Positions 44,853 to 56,900 of a DNA stretch of 64,000 nt are shown here, in pieces (the first letter of the stretch is position 1; every line of letters starts with the position of its first letter). The notes under the pieces were generated by a model. That model saw only the letters and a program-made list of their open reading frames with translations, was not told where the DNA came from and searched no databases. Source of the DNA: Lepidodermella squamata (lineage: Eukaryota > Gastrotricha); assembly GCA_047495785.1 (NCBI GenBank), contig JBLDXI010000024.1:3844001-3908000 (forward strand), in the 5' to 3' direction. The translations under genes and the position numbers were made by a program.

Positions 44853-45833
44853 TCATTTGACAGATGCTAAAATATCGGCGATTCTCGAGTACAATCTAGC
44901 AGACAAAGGTTCGGCTTGCAATTTGCCGAAAACTCGAGTAATATCAAGAATATCATCTTCTTTGAATTGAGTAATCGAAGATAACATTTTGACAGCCTTG
45001 ACGAAGCGCTCTTGGTCGTAAATTAGAAATACCGATAGACTTGCGATTCCAGATGCTAGGAGCAGGTGATCATGGGCAATTTTGGCGAAGGCAGGAGCAA
45101 ACTTTGGGTCAAAAGTCTGGCCATTAGAAACCAACTCGTAGAGCTCAACGAAAAACACCGGGCGTACAATGTAAAAATAATGCAGGAGCTCTGCCGCAGC
45201 TTCTAACAAGGAATCGTCAGGGGTATTGCAATCAGTTTCGTTCTCAAACACTCGTGTCAAGAATTCGCACAGCATTTCGATGAAAGCAAACGGTGTTGGA
45301 GTAACGGCTGAGTATTCCAGCATCTTCCAGACTCTTACTTCTGAACGGCAAATCGAAGCAAGAGAAAACGACAAGTTCATCTTTGCGAGGCGAGTTTTGA
45401 TGTGTACAGAAGTAATGCATTTTCGCGCCGAAGTTACTTTTGATGCAAGCTGAATGCAAGAGAGCATCCTCAGCGGTGTTTGTGCTGCTATCAGTGTTAA
45501 GAGCTCTTTTTCTGCAGCGTCACGTGCCACATCAAGTGACAAATCTGGAAAAGTTCCACAAAGAGCAGCAACACGAAGGTCAACCTCAACCGGCAAGTTT
45601 TTGTTTTGGCAATACATGAACTTGTTAAACAGTTCTAGAGCAAGAAACCGGCACTCGTAGCTCAAGTCCCACTCTTCAGACACTGAAAATATAAATTCAG
45701 CGTATCGGCTGCATAAGTAATGTCCTCCAAATCCATTAGCTTCATTCATCGCCGTCTCATTTTCAACAACCAAAGAATTAAAAGTGTCCTCGAACAAGAT
45801 GCGCTGCATCAACGTCACGCTTTCTTCGTCCAT
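44853..45833 (-). CDS. CNTD1: cyclin N-terminal domain-containing protein 1 (crossover factor)
   Basis: 326 aa, single exon (human CNTD1 330). The cyclin-like core shows A-E-F-I-F-S-V-S-E-E-W, A-L-E-L-F-N-K-F-M, L-R-M-L-S-C-I-Q-L-A-S-K, and S-E-V-R-V-W-K-M-L-E-Y...T-P-F-A-F-I-E-M-L, matching CNTD1 in order and spacing. CNTD1 (COSA-1 in C. elegans) promotes maturation of meiotic crossover sites in germ-cell nuclei. The start was set at ATG 45831-45833; CTGCAG ends 4 bp before it. It lies 283 bp upstream of the dsRBD gene on the same strand. Confidence 0.82.
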   Translation of the reverse strand: MDEESVTLMQRILFEDTFNSLVVENETAMNEANGFGGHYLCSRYAEFIFSVSEEWDLSYECRFLALELFNKFMYCQNKNLPVEVDLRVAALCGTFPDLSLDVARDAAEKELLTLIAAQTPLRMLSCIQLASKVTSARKCITSVHIKTRLAKMNLSFSLASICRSEVRVWKMLEYSAVTPTPFAFIEMLCEFLTRVFENETDCNTPDDSLLEAAAELLHYFYIVRPVFFVELYELVSNGQTFDPKFAPAFAKIAHDHLLLASGIASLSVFLIYDQERFVKAVKMLSSITQFKEDDILDITRVFGKLQAEPLSARLYSRIADILASVK

Positions 45834-46394
45834 TTTCTGCAGCGAAGACAACGGGAAATAATTGAAAGATCAGCGAAAGCATTACAGCAACAAACCTGGG
45901 ACCTGGGACAGCTGAATCAGCTGAGTTAGCCTGAGAACTGAACGCAGGCGGCGCGCAGCAGAAAACGCAGAACAAAAAAAAACAAAAATCCAAAGCGTGC
46001 GCCAGATGTTCAAGAACGAAATTTTTAAGCATAACAAAATTGACGGTGCAAACAAATCCTAATTCTTAATTGTGAAAATTCATTTTGGTAACCATGGCAT
46101 GCATTGTAAACAAAATAGTGAGAAAGGTTGTCAGTTTTTACCGCAAAAATTCACGTCACCGTGCTAATCCTCTACCAGTGCTTCTCGCGGGCAGAATTAT
46201 CGAGTGACGACCGATTCTTTTATTCTGCGACGTCGAAATAAGGAGAATATGCTGCCAGATGAACTCTTTGGCTTTTAATCCGGATTTCCAACCACCCTAA
46301 TTTGCATGTCAATGTCGATGCTTTTATCGCCCACCTATTACAAATTTTTATCCTCCGTCAGAGTTTAACCTATATATTAAAGTTCCCGATTACA
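45834..46394. promoter_or_regulatory. divergent intergenic region CNTD1 / C7orf57-like
   Basis: 561 bp between head-to-head genes, likely holding both promoters; no other feature seen. Confidence 0.4.
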
Positions 46395-47565
46395 ATGTCG
46401 AGAAGCAAGCCTGATGCAGGTGCGATAGTGATAAATGAAGTGTAGAGCTTTAATAATATTTTATTTCTTGTTTCAGGTCTATGGTATTATCACGCACCGG
46501 AGAGCACCAGACAGGGGATGCCAAAAGTTCATTATCCACCTCCGTCGCAAATTCCTGGACTGAATGGCCTCCCTGCTGACAATCAAGAAACTATCAACGA
46601 GGAAAGAGAAAAGAATGCGAAATTTTGGTTCAAGGATACGGACACACCTTACATTCGTTTGGCGAAATTGGGAGGTCGCAAAGGTTAGCAATAAGTCACC
46701 ATTACCACCTATTTACATTCAGAGTCTGTGTTTCATAGATTTGCTTGTTATCCCTGACAAATCTGAAAAGGAAGCTGGCGCTCCGCCGCCTAGTCAACAG
46801 AGAGTAGGTGCCCGTAATCACCAGCGATGCGATTGGTTTTATCAGCTGGACAACATGGCTGAAGATGCCGCTAGAAAGGGGAATGAGGAGCGAGTTGAAC
46901 ACAAGTTTCAGGTTCCCGAATACATGATGCACCATGAGCGAAAGCAGCGTGCTCCAGAAAATGGCCGCAACGCAACTGCTGCGCCATTTGCTACATACGG
47001 GAAAAATGTAACGGATTCAATTGACGGCGGCAATCCAACAGATAAAACTCGCAAAATTAAAGAGCCGCTGAAGCAAGGGTTTGGGCGAAGGCTTGCTAAA
47101 CAGAAGGAGGAAGATAACAGGTCGCATCATGGCTATTACCCGGCTGAATATGATGAAGAGCCGCAGCGTCAAATGCGTTCAGCGCCGAATCATGCCCCGC
47201 CTCGGTATGAGTACTCTAGGCCGCCGGCTGTTCCTGAGCCTCAGGGTCCCACAAACGATATGTCGAAGTTGTTGAGCTACGGCTATCAGCGTGAATGGGT
47301 TGACGAGCAGAACAAGTGGTGGAATGAAAATGAAAAGCGTGCTATTCGTTTTGCTGAGGATCACAATATGGACCCCAACCTGCCGCCAAAAACTATTATG
47401 AACGGCAACCCTTCATCCGGACCAGGTGTTACCGGCAGTGAATACAACCAGCAATACGCGCAATATCAGAAACCTGCTCCGCAGCCGATTAATACACGTC
47501 ACCTCGACGCTATGGCTAACGCTGAACGCATGGCTCACGGCCGTAATCCTTATCTTAACCAGTAA
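46395..47565 (+). CDS. C7orf57-like protein
   Basis: Exons 46395..46419, 46477..46683, 46739..47565, frame exact, 352 aa. The conserved N-terminal block is W-Y-Y-H-A-P, P-P-P-S-Q-I-P-G-L, then W-F-K-D-T-D-T-P-Y-I-R-L-A-K-L-G-G-R-K-D-L-L, and later E-Y-M-M-H-H-E. This matches my memory of human C7orf57, an uncharacterised protein linked to ciliated tissues. The rest is disordered and rich in Pro, Asn, Gln and Arg. The exact orthologue assignment is uncertain. Confidence 0.65.
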
Positions 47566-48043
47566 AATTCAGAACCGCACAAGAAAAATGCATCGAAGAA
47601 GTATTACAGATGTCGTCTCAACTTTTCATGCATTCTAAAATATGATTTTAAATGAACTATCTTGGTGATATGATCATCTTCTGTGATAGTATATTCACCT
47701 CACAGTTCAGAGCATTCGCTTTATAATCATCTAATGTTTTTGTCGTCTTTTGAATCTTTTGAGACTATTTAATGTTACTTTGTTATCATCATAAATCTGG
47801 TTATACTCTTTATTGTTTGTTTTGTTCAAAATAATACTTAATTATATACAAAAAATCGAACACGCGGTCAAAATCCTCGCTTTCATTTACGCATGGAATA
47901 AAATCACTCAGATCGTGAACATTTTCATGTTTTATTTTCTAAAATGACCGGTTTGCTATGATAAAGGTAAAAATTGGAAGTGAAATATTAGGAGCTGCGT
48001 TTCACCGAGGTAAGAAAAAATACAGAACTATTTTAAATGGGCA
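47566..48043. other. convergent 3' spacer
   Basis: No gene recognised; between the 3' ends of two convergent genes. Confidence 0.5.
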
Positions 48044-50447
48044 TTAATTCGTAGCACAGGACCACGTATTTCCTTCGATTTTAGCTACGGCTTTCGTAAT
48101 TTCACGATTTCTCAGCAGTTGATAGGCTGCCTCGATTTCGGTTCGAAGTTCGCGATCTTCGTCCAAATACGGAATATTCCTACGTACCAGTTTATGCACG
48201 GCTTGCAGGGCCGGCGTCGTCGTCAGATCTCGAGAATTGTCCTCCAAGCGACGCAAATCCAAAGCTTGACAAGCGCACACAAGTTCAATCGCAACAACTT
48301 GAAAAAAATCAGGAAATTATAAATAATTTTGCCGAAATAATTTTTTTACCGTGCTCGACATTTTCAATGACGCTTAAAGCTTTCCGAGCTCCCCAACCGC
48401 CCATTGAGACGTGATCTTCTTGATTAGCACTCGTAGGTATTGAATCGACCGAAGCTGGGTGACACAAAGTCTTGTTTTCAGAAACTAAAAAAAGAATGTT
48501 AACACAATTTTAGAAAAATTCCAGGAATTTACCTAAAGCAGCAGCGCAATATTGAGCGATCATGTAGCCTGATTTAAGGCCAGGATTTGGGGTCAGAAAA
48601 GCTGGCAATTTTTGGCTCAGGCTTGGGTTGACAAGGCGCTCTGTACGCCGTTCTGACATGTTGCCAATGTCGTGCACGGACATGGCGAGCATATCCATGG
48701 CTTTGGCCGGATATTGGCCGTGAAAATTGCCCCCGGAGACAACGTCGTCGCGATGTTGAAACACAAGCTGGGGCAATAAAAATTTTACAATCGAATACAA
48801 TATTCCTATTGATGATTCATACTGGATTATCGGTGACTGCGTTGATTTCTTCGTTGATAAGCTCGGTTACGAAGCGAAGCACGTCGTAGACTACGCCGAG
48901 GACTTGGGGAATGCAGCGGATCGAATAGGCGTCTTGAACGTGATCACGGCCCATGTGCGTATCTACAATGGAAAAATCGAAAAATATATTCTCAATGGTT
49001 GATTTTAATCAGAAAACTTTTAGAATTTAGAGCCAGAATTGACAGAAATTTCAATTAAATTTTTCTATTTTTTCATTTATTCGGATTGAAAAATTAAAAA
49101 ATTCACATGTTTTTTCTTCAAGGTCAGAAACGAAAATTGATCATGAAGTGAGAAATTAATTGAGCCCCATTTAATTTTATTTTAAGTTTCAACTTTCACT
49201 AGAATATTTTTGATTCACGTCGGAACGCGTAAAATTACGCGCACTGCGATATTGTTGAAAAGCAAAAAACAGGATATTGTTAAAAATGAATTGCGATATT
49301 TTTGCGATAAATCTTAGGAAACATTGCCCATTATAAACGGAAATGAGTGGCCAAGGTGGCCACAAACAAAATCTTGGCCATAATGCGACAAAAAAATGTT
49401 CCCTCAAAACATTTTGTAGCAAACAGAAAAATTACTGAACATTTCGATGCCTTATACTTGTTTGCTCACCGAAAAGAGCAGATTTATTGCTATCATTCGG
49501 CAGTAATTGGCGAAGCCTAGCCGCAACAACACTTTGACCCTTATGCCGTCTAGCTGCATGCAAGTCACGATCGAACGCTGACGGGATGCCCTTCAACGCT
49601 TCGATACTCATCGCTGCAACGATAACGGCCTGGTCTAGGATTGCCTGGCTCCTCGCGATCGCCTCAGTCGCCAGCGATGTGATGAACTGCGTGCCGTTAA
49701 TCAGCGCCAGGCCTTCTTTCGGCCCAAGATCGGTCAGTTTTGCCGTAATTTCCGATCGATCGCCACTTATTAGCTCACCCTCGCCGAAAACTCCGAGGGT
49801 TAAATGGGAGAGGGGTGCCAGGTCACCGCTAGCTCCGACTGTGCCTTGCAGCGGGACTAAGGGTAGCCGGTTGCTGTTGAATGCCTCCATCATAGCTTGG
49901 ACGGTCTCGAGCCGGGCACCGCTGTGGCCCTGGCATATTGTATTGATTCGAAGAACCAGCATGCGACGAACACCTTCGGCTGACATAGCCGGGCCAACAC
50001 CGGCCGCTGATTGCCGCACAAGGTTAACTTGAAGAGAGCTTAAGGAAATTGAAAACAACAAATTAATAATTGGAATTAAATTTTTTTCGATTCCCCAAGT
50101 AGAAATGGCTCGAAAATTCGATTTCGAAAAACATTGAAAACTTTGAAAAATCGAACTACCTACCGCATTTCATCATCATTAACCCGATGCTTGGAAAGCT
50201 CGCCGAATCCTGTATTGACGCCATAAATTCGACGACCTGAACTTGCGATTTTGGTCAAAGTTGCATGAGCCCTTCGTATTCTTTCAATTGCCTCGGGAGC
50301 GAGCTTGAATTATATTGAAATTAGTTATTTTTTTAAATTAATTTGATTAAAATTAACATCTATCCGATAAGCACCGGTTCCAAGTTCGACAACATCGTTG
50401 ATGTTAAGATCGCGATCGCCTATAATTTTGACCGGCCGGTTGTCCAT
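48044..50447 (-). CDS. HAL: histidine ammonia-lyase
   Basis: Seven exons: complement(48044..48297, 48350..48484, 48533..48767, 48823..48962, 49470..50038, 50164..50303, 50358..50447), frame exact, 520 aa. The MIO-forming tripeptide Ala-Ser-Gly is in [12 protein letters not shown]. Other family marks are V-N-T-G-F-G, L-L-N-D-S-type and D-N-P segments, H-P-A-S-V-D-S, and [10 protein letters not shown] (animal type). It deaminates L-histidine to urocanate in the cytosol. Vertebrate HAL is about 657 aa; this form lacks the N-terminal extension and has a short C-terminus. A TAATAG acceptor-like site ends 5 bp before the ATG. Confidence 0.95.
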
Positions 50448-50958
50448 TTGACCTATTAGTTAGCAAAATTTGACCGACGAAATCTGATTTTTTTCAATTT
50501 AAAAAAACTAAAAAGTTGTACTGATGCGTACGCGAGTCGGAGTTATCATCCCGAGGAAAACAAGCATCGCCGCTGCTGTCAGGAGCCACACCGAAAATTT
50601 GCATTTCACCACAGCAGCAGCAGTAGCATGCACTTGCGCGGAGCATGAACGCTTCCAGGCAGGTACGCAGCAACAATGGAAAAAAACCGATAGAGGGTGT
50701 GCCACACACAATTTAGCCGGAAGAACCAGACACTGTTGATATGCAGTAATGAACTGTTGCCGAAACTGCACTTGACCAGGTATACTCGGATAGAAAAAAG
50801 TGAAAACACTGTATTTGGCGTCATCAAATTTTATTTTCATTGCTAACAATCAAACGCGAGAAAAATAATTAAATTGCGCAACAATCGAAAAATCGAAAAA
50901 TTATCACACACACAATTTTTAAGGCGGATTTTTTTAATACGCGTCATTATGATTTATT
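50448..50958. other. spacer with CAG-type repeat
   Basis: Contains an imperfect CAGCAGCAGCAG run near 50612. Open frames here look like chance; probably the HAL promoter and QNG1 3' UTR. Confidence 0.45.
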
Positions 50959-53900
50959 TCAATAGTAAATGCACCGGACTTTGTGATACGGCACCGATCG
51001 AAGTTCGACACCGTGGTCTCGGCGGTAGTCCCATAAATAGTGATCGATCAAAATAACATTGAGAGCTATTTCACCGGCTCCAAGTTTGCGGTCAACTCGC
51101 AGCTCTTTCATTTTCTCATACAACAACTGCAAAAAAACAGAAAAAACACATTGAAAATTTTCATTTTCTTCAAATATTTTTACATCAACTGCATGAATGG
51201 TGCAGCCTCGAATTTCGCATTCCATCGGATCGCCGAAAGTGAAAACTTTCTCGTCTTTCAATTGTCGGTTCAGCTCTTCCGAGTAGGTCAAAACGCCGAA
51301 ATGAACAAGAACTTGCGGGATGCGATAGTCGGCGAACATGGTTATCGAATCAATGTCGTGGAAAGAGCCGAGGCCTTCGCCCTCAAAGCACGCCCACAAA
51401 TCGGCGATGAGAATTTGCGCGCGCTTGTAGAACGCAACACGCCGGCCTTCGATGACAGCTTCATCGCGGAATGCTTCGAAATTATCGACAATAATTTTCA
51501 GCAGGGCCTGGGCACTGCCCTTTGCTTGTTTTATGCAGTTAACAAAGGAACCATCGAATTTCTAAGAAAAAATTGAGCAAAATTGATGGAAGTGAACGAA
51601 AAACTAGAATCTTTCAACAATTCAGATTTTTGCCGAAGGTTATAAGTCGGGCTTCGCTCATCAAGGTCCGAAATTTGAATTTTATGAGCGAAGAGGTAAT
51701 TCCTAATTTTTCTGTAAATTTAGAGAATTTTTCTATTTTTTTTCTGGGTTTTTAGCAATTTAACCCAGCACGACCTGGAGCCTTCTGACTTCCGACTGTG
51801 CCCCCGATCACGATTTTCTCCTCACCATTGCAGTTTCATTAAATGCAGTTCGAACTATTTAGAACTACGAAATGGTCAAATTCATACTGCAAATCTTGAG
51901 ACGAGCGCTGGCTAAGGTAACAGATGAGACGTTGGCCACGGAGTTAACCAACCAAGGCGTCCCGGTGGCTCCGGCTAAGTGCTGAAATGGAAAATGACGT
52001 TACTAACAGACTACAGAAGAGCTCTTGCAGCCCTAAAAAACGAATGGCTTATTCGCTGTCCATAACCAAAGCAAATAACAACATAGAGAGTCCAACACAG
52101 TCCCAAGTCTTTTCAGCCTAAAAGCTTTTTTCAGAACGCGAGGCTCCGAACCGTGTTGCATCGGTTTCAAATCACGTGGAACGCCAACACGGCATCCAGG
52201 CCGGCCAACCAACCGACCATGACTGTTTCTCGTTCCATGCAACCTTTCTGTGCGCCACACTACCCAACGAGCACCCGGACATTGTACTGGACACGACGAG
52301 CCTACGCAACAACCGCTCGCCGGAGCGTTTGTTGCCGGTGTGAAAATCTTGGCTTTGCATGTGCTTGTGGACGTGTCGGCTACCAAAACCATTACCAGAC
52401 CCAGAACGAGGATCCACTTTTGGATCTAGAGACTATCACTTGAAACTTTACGCTGGAGTATACTAAAAATAAGTCTTTGGGAAAAGATACCCTTGGATCT
52501 TTCATGTAAAATTTTTCGCTCAAGGCTGGATTGTCGAAAATTTACACTAATCACTGCCTCAGATCCTCTTGTGTTGTGAATTTGATGCGAGTGGGGATAC
52601 CTGAGTCCGAGATAACACAAATTACCGGCCACCGTTCCGTTGATTCTATGGCACCGTATGCCTCAAGTAATCGGCCTATGTAGAGCGTAGAGTGTAGCAC
52701 TAGACTGTAGCGATCAGACGACCGAAATCAGGCGGCATTATACATTTTCCGCGCTGTCTAAAGCTGGGTTCACGGACTCGCGATTTTTCGCGCTCGACAG
52801 TCGCGCACTTATTCACGGACTTGACGATGTCGCGCGTGTCGCGACGGCGAAAATCGCCTGTTTTGGGTGCGACAACGTGACAAGTTCGAAGCAATTAGTC
52901 AATAATAATAAAAATAATAATATTAGCAATAAAGCAACGGAAAATAAATATGTAAAAAGCATGTTTAAATTACGGGCCGATTTTTAAAATGCTATCAGCT
53001 CCTGCGGCGCCGGGCGGCAATCGGCCACCAGCCAAACGCCCGGCCAGTAGCCAAGTCGACGATGTACCAAAAATTTTTCAAAAGCTCGAGTCGCTGGAGT
53101 AAACTCATACACCTAGTGAGACATCAGCGGCACCTTTCCCACAACAATAATTTTCCCATTCGGCTTTCGTATTCGCATACAGCGAACCTTCGAAGATCGA
53201 GTTAATCCTTAGGTAGAAAAAAGTAAGAAAATGAATAAAGTGAATACGCTGGTAATCATGAAAAAATAAACGCGTTTTTCTTTAATAAAAATAATGAAAT
53301 TGCAAAGTAAAAAAGGTGTAGCTGTGTGTCGCGTCGCTGTTTTCGTGCGGCACACCCGCGACAGTCGCGTTGTCGCCTTGAGCCCTAGCTTTAACGTGAA
53401 CCTAGCTTTAGAACGCCTGCCTGTTTTTCAGACGGCGCCGATTGGCTGATCAGACGGGTATTGAAAATTGACGATTTTCGTGTTGAAATCGAGTTTACGA
53501 AGTAAAAACCAGCAACTTGCAAAGTTTTTGAAGCTTAGGAAAAAGTGGATTTTGACACATTCAATTGTATTCAATTTTATCGCCAAATTAGCGTCACGAA
53601 CCAAGAGAAGGAAATTCAAATATTGAAGTACGAACTGCAATGTGAGCGCGAGAATCGAAAAGAGTTCGAAGAGCGGGCTAATGCTTTCATGCTTTTCATG
53701 CGTTGCCAACCATTTGGACACATGGCACGAAATCGCATCGAAGAAGAGCGATGTCTGAGATGTCACCGCAAACACTTTCGCCAACATCGCCAACAGTCAC
53801 GACTTGCTGTTGCTGTTGCAATTCCGACGGGCATCGACAGATTTGATTGGCGCCATATTATGGGTTTTGCATATTTTATGTTTTTAAACTACACAATTCA

Positions 53901-56900
53901 TTCAGAAAACTGTGGAGGAATGCCCAAGGGATCTCCAGGTTATCAGTTCGTATTGTTGATTAGGTATATTAGGATTTGCTTTATTATTTTCCAAATGAAC
54001 CACATGGTTCACATGCATTCTTTCAAAAATTGAACAACGTGCGCTTGACCCTGCATTTCAGCAAAATCAAGAGCTGTTTTGTTTTCATCATTTTTCTCGT
54101 AGACAGACGACGGGTCTTTGCCGACCAAGAATTGCACAATATCGAGATGGCCAGTCATTGCCGCCGCCATCAACACTGTTATCCTTTCGTCGGAGCGGTA
54201 CTCATGCTTGCACTTACCGTATAGCAGTTCCACAACTTCAAGAGTACCAGCCATCGCTGCAGGCAAAATCGGCGGCATATCTTCATTGGGATCGTCAGGC
54301 GTGAACCACGCGCATTTCGGATCTTCCTCTAGAAAAAACTTGACAATATCCACATGGCCTAAAGTCGCTGCGAAGCCAAGAGCGCTAAAGCGATCGACGG
54401 GCGGGCTCATTTTGAGCAGGTATCTACACATTTCAAGGTGGTTGTTCCGTGCTGCCTCGCGGAGAGGGGCGCCTTCCTTTCCCAGCGACTCGGTAACGAC
54501 CTCCGGATTCTGCGCTCTGAGGAACTCTGCGATGTTAAGGTGGCCATTCTGGCATGCCAATGCAAAAGCTGTGCATTGGTCCTCATCCTTGCAGCTATTT
54601 GCCTCTGGGTATCGATCGATGAGATACTGAGCGCACTCATAATGACCCCATTCCACTGCCCAGTGCAAAGGATACCGTTTTCTATCGTCGATGAACTGAA
54701 AAAGCGCAGGGGATCGCTCATTCAAAAACTTCAAAATATCAAGATCTCCTTTTTTCGCAGCTAAGTGGGCCATGTATATTTTTCTGTCTTCAATCAAGTC
54801 AGGCCAAACTTCAACTATTCGCCTCAACATTTTAAGATGGGTTCTCCGAGTTGCTACCGTCGCAACTAGCCCCTTCAACTTAGTATCAGTACAGGATTCA
54901 ATTAAAGCTTCAAACCCTTCTATGTCTCCGTGAAAGGCTTTGATAATAATTTCAGGGTGCCATTTTTTCGGGTCGCTGAACTCAGACTCCCAAATAATTT
55001 CCTTGCCCACCTCCATCAAGCCTATAATTCTTGTCAGTAGCGGTACGCGGTGAAACATCTGGAAATCGCGGGATCTTTCATTTACCAAATCAACCAAAAG
55101 GCAAGAAAATTCATGGTTATCTTGCCTTTCATAGAAGATTTGATAGAATTCATTTCGGGGTATGGTATTATAGAGCTTGTTGAAAGCGAGTTTAAGAAAG
55201 GTGTAACACTGATTCGGAACATATTCTATGTCTGGCGCCTTCCGCATTTTTTCCTCCCACTTTGCATCACCCCATTTGAAGTTGTAAAAGTACTGAGCAA
55301 GACTTCGACCGTCAGTTTGCTTACTTTTCGTCAAAAGTAGTTTTTGGAGACTAGCTGGGTCAAGTTTTTGAATAATTCTCTCAATCAAGATTCTACGCCT
55401 GTATTTTAAGGCGGCTAATGTAATGGCTAACTGATCATTTTTTGGCAGATTGCTATCTGGACTGTTCATCTCGTTGAAAATGAGTCGCTTCCGAATTTCT
55501 AGCAGGCATTCATCCTCTGAACCTTTGAGCCCCAACTCGGATCTAGCTTTCTCTTGAGCGGATTCCCAGAGCATTTGATGGAGCAAAAAACGATCTTCTA
55601 CCCGGTCATCCAACTCAGTTTCACTAACATCTTGCTCATCCTGGTCATCTTCGTCCGGCTCGTGAACCAACTTTTTAACACGCCTAACTAACGATCTCTT
55701 CTCGAAAGCGCGACAGATCCCGCGGAGGCCACAGCGATTCTCTTCATCCAGATCGAAGCCCCAGAGCACTCCGAGGTCGAAAATTGAAACAGGCTCAGCT
55801 GGGTTGAATAGTAAAAACGCGTAGTAGAGACACCGTAGACTTGCATCCATTTGGTCCAAACTGAAAGTGAACAGGCTTGAGACAGTCTTGAAAGACCGAT
55901 TCTGCGTTTTCAGGTCTCTTATTCGATATTGAGGCGAGATGAGCCGCTTATACTCAGCTCTGACCTCAGTTTTATCCTCGCAGTTGGCAATTCTAGCCGC
56001 CATTAAGCTGGCGATGAGAGGGAGGCCGCAGCAAAGACTCGCGAGTTTCATGAGCTGGTCATCGGTCATAACGCCGTGAAGTTTAAACGTCGATTTCAAC
56101 ATATCTTTAATGCCATCATCGGTCAGTTCTTCAACCCGTTCGACCTTCTGAACTATGGTGAAATCTGCATCGATGATTTTTTGAGCATCTCTCGTCACAA
56201 TGAAGCAAATGGGTGGGTCGTTGAATTTTTCTAGGAATGAAACGATAAGGCGATGGTTGAACATATCGTCCAGAACGAAGGCGATTCGCAGATTCTTTTT
56301 GCGGTAATAACTCGCCACGCTCTGAAGGTTCGAGAAAGAAGCTGATTTATCTGAATCTTCCATGTCCTTTGCTAAATTGACGATTTTATCAACGAAAGGC
56401 TTCTCTTCAAAGTGATCTCGCCAATCGAAGCAGTTGACCCATATCACCCGATTCAAGTTGCACTCTTGAACGTAAAAGCTAGACCTGTTTTCATCTGTGA
56501 CCAAACGAGCGACGAGGGTTGTCTTTCCAACCCCGCCATCGCCACTGATTACTAAGCAGCCTTCTTCCGGAGTTTGAGATGCAACTTTTATTTGTTGCAA
56601 AATGCGCTCTTCGTCTTCAGTTCGGCTGAAGTACTTGGATTTCGAGAAGAATGGCACTCCAATAGCTTTGAAGCTACAAAAGTATTTGTTTTTGTTGTTA
56701 AATTATCCTAATTTTAGGTGGACTAACTTGAATGAGCTGGTTTTCTCTACAGGCGCATTGCCCTTTGTTGAAGCCATAGTCTTGGGTCCAACCATAGATT
56801 TTACAGTTTGGATAATTTTAGCAGCACAGTCTTGGAAGTTGTCCCCTTCGCAATAATCAAATCGAAGCTGCGATTTGAAGATGAACAAGAGCCATCCATC

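Noticed and set aside
49586-50032. 148-codon plus-strand frame
   Set aside because: Antisense of the HAL catalytic exon with the MIO motif.
51040-51576. 178-codon plus-strand frame
   Set aside because: Antisense of the QNG1 C-terminal exons, which match the human protein closely.
51870-51983. 37-codon plus-strand frame beginning M-V-K-F
   Set aside because: Too short, no context; inside the QNG1 intron.
52033-52443. Overlapping frames on both strands near the recombinase relic
   Set aside because: Probably decayed transposon sequence; no recognisable protein.
54118-54764. Plus-strand frames opposite the ankyrin repeats
   Set aside because: Shadows of the long minus-strand NLR exon.
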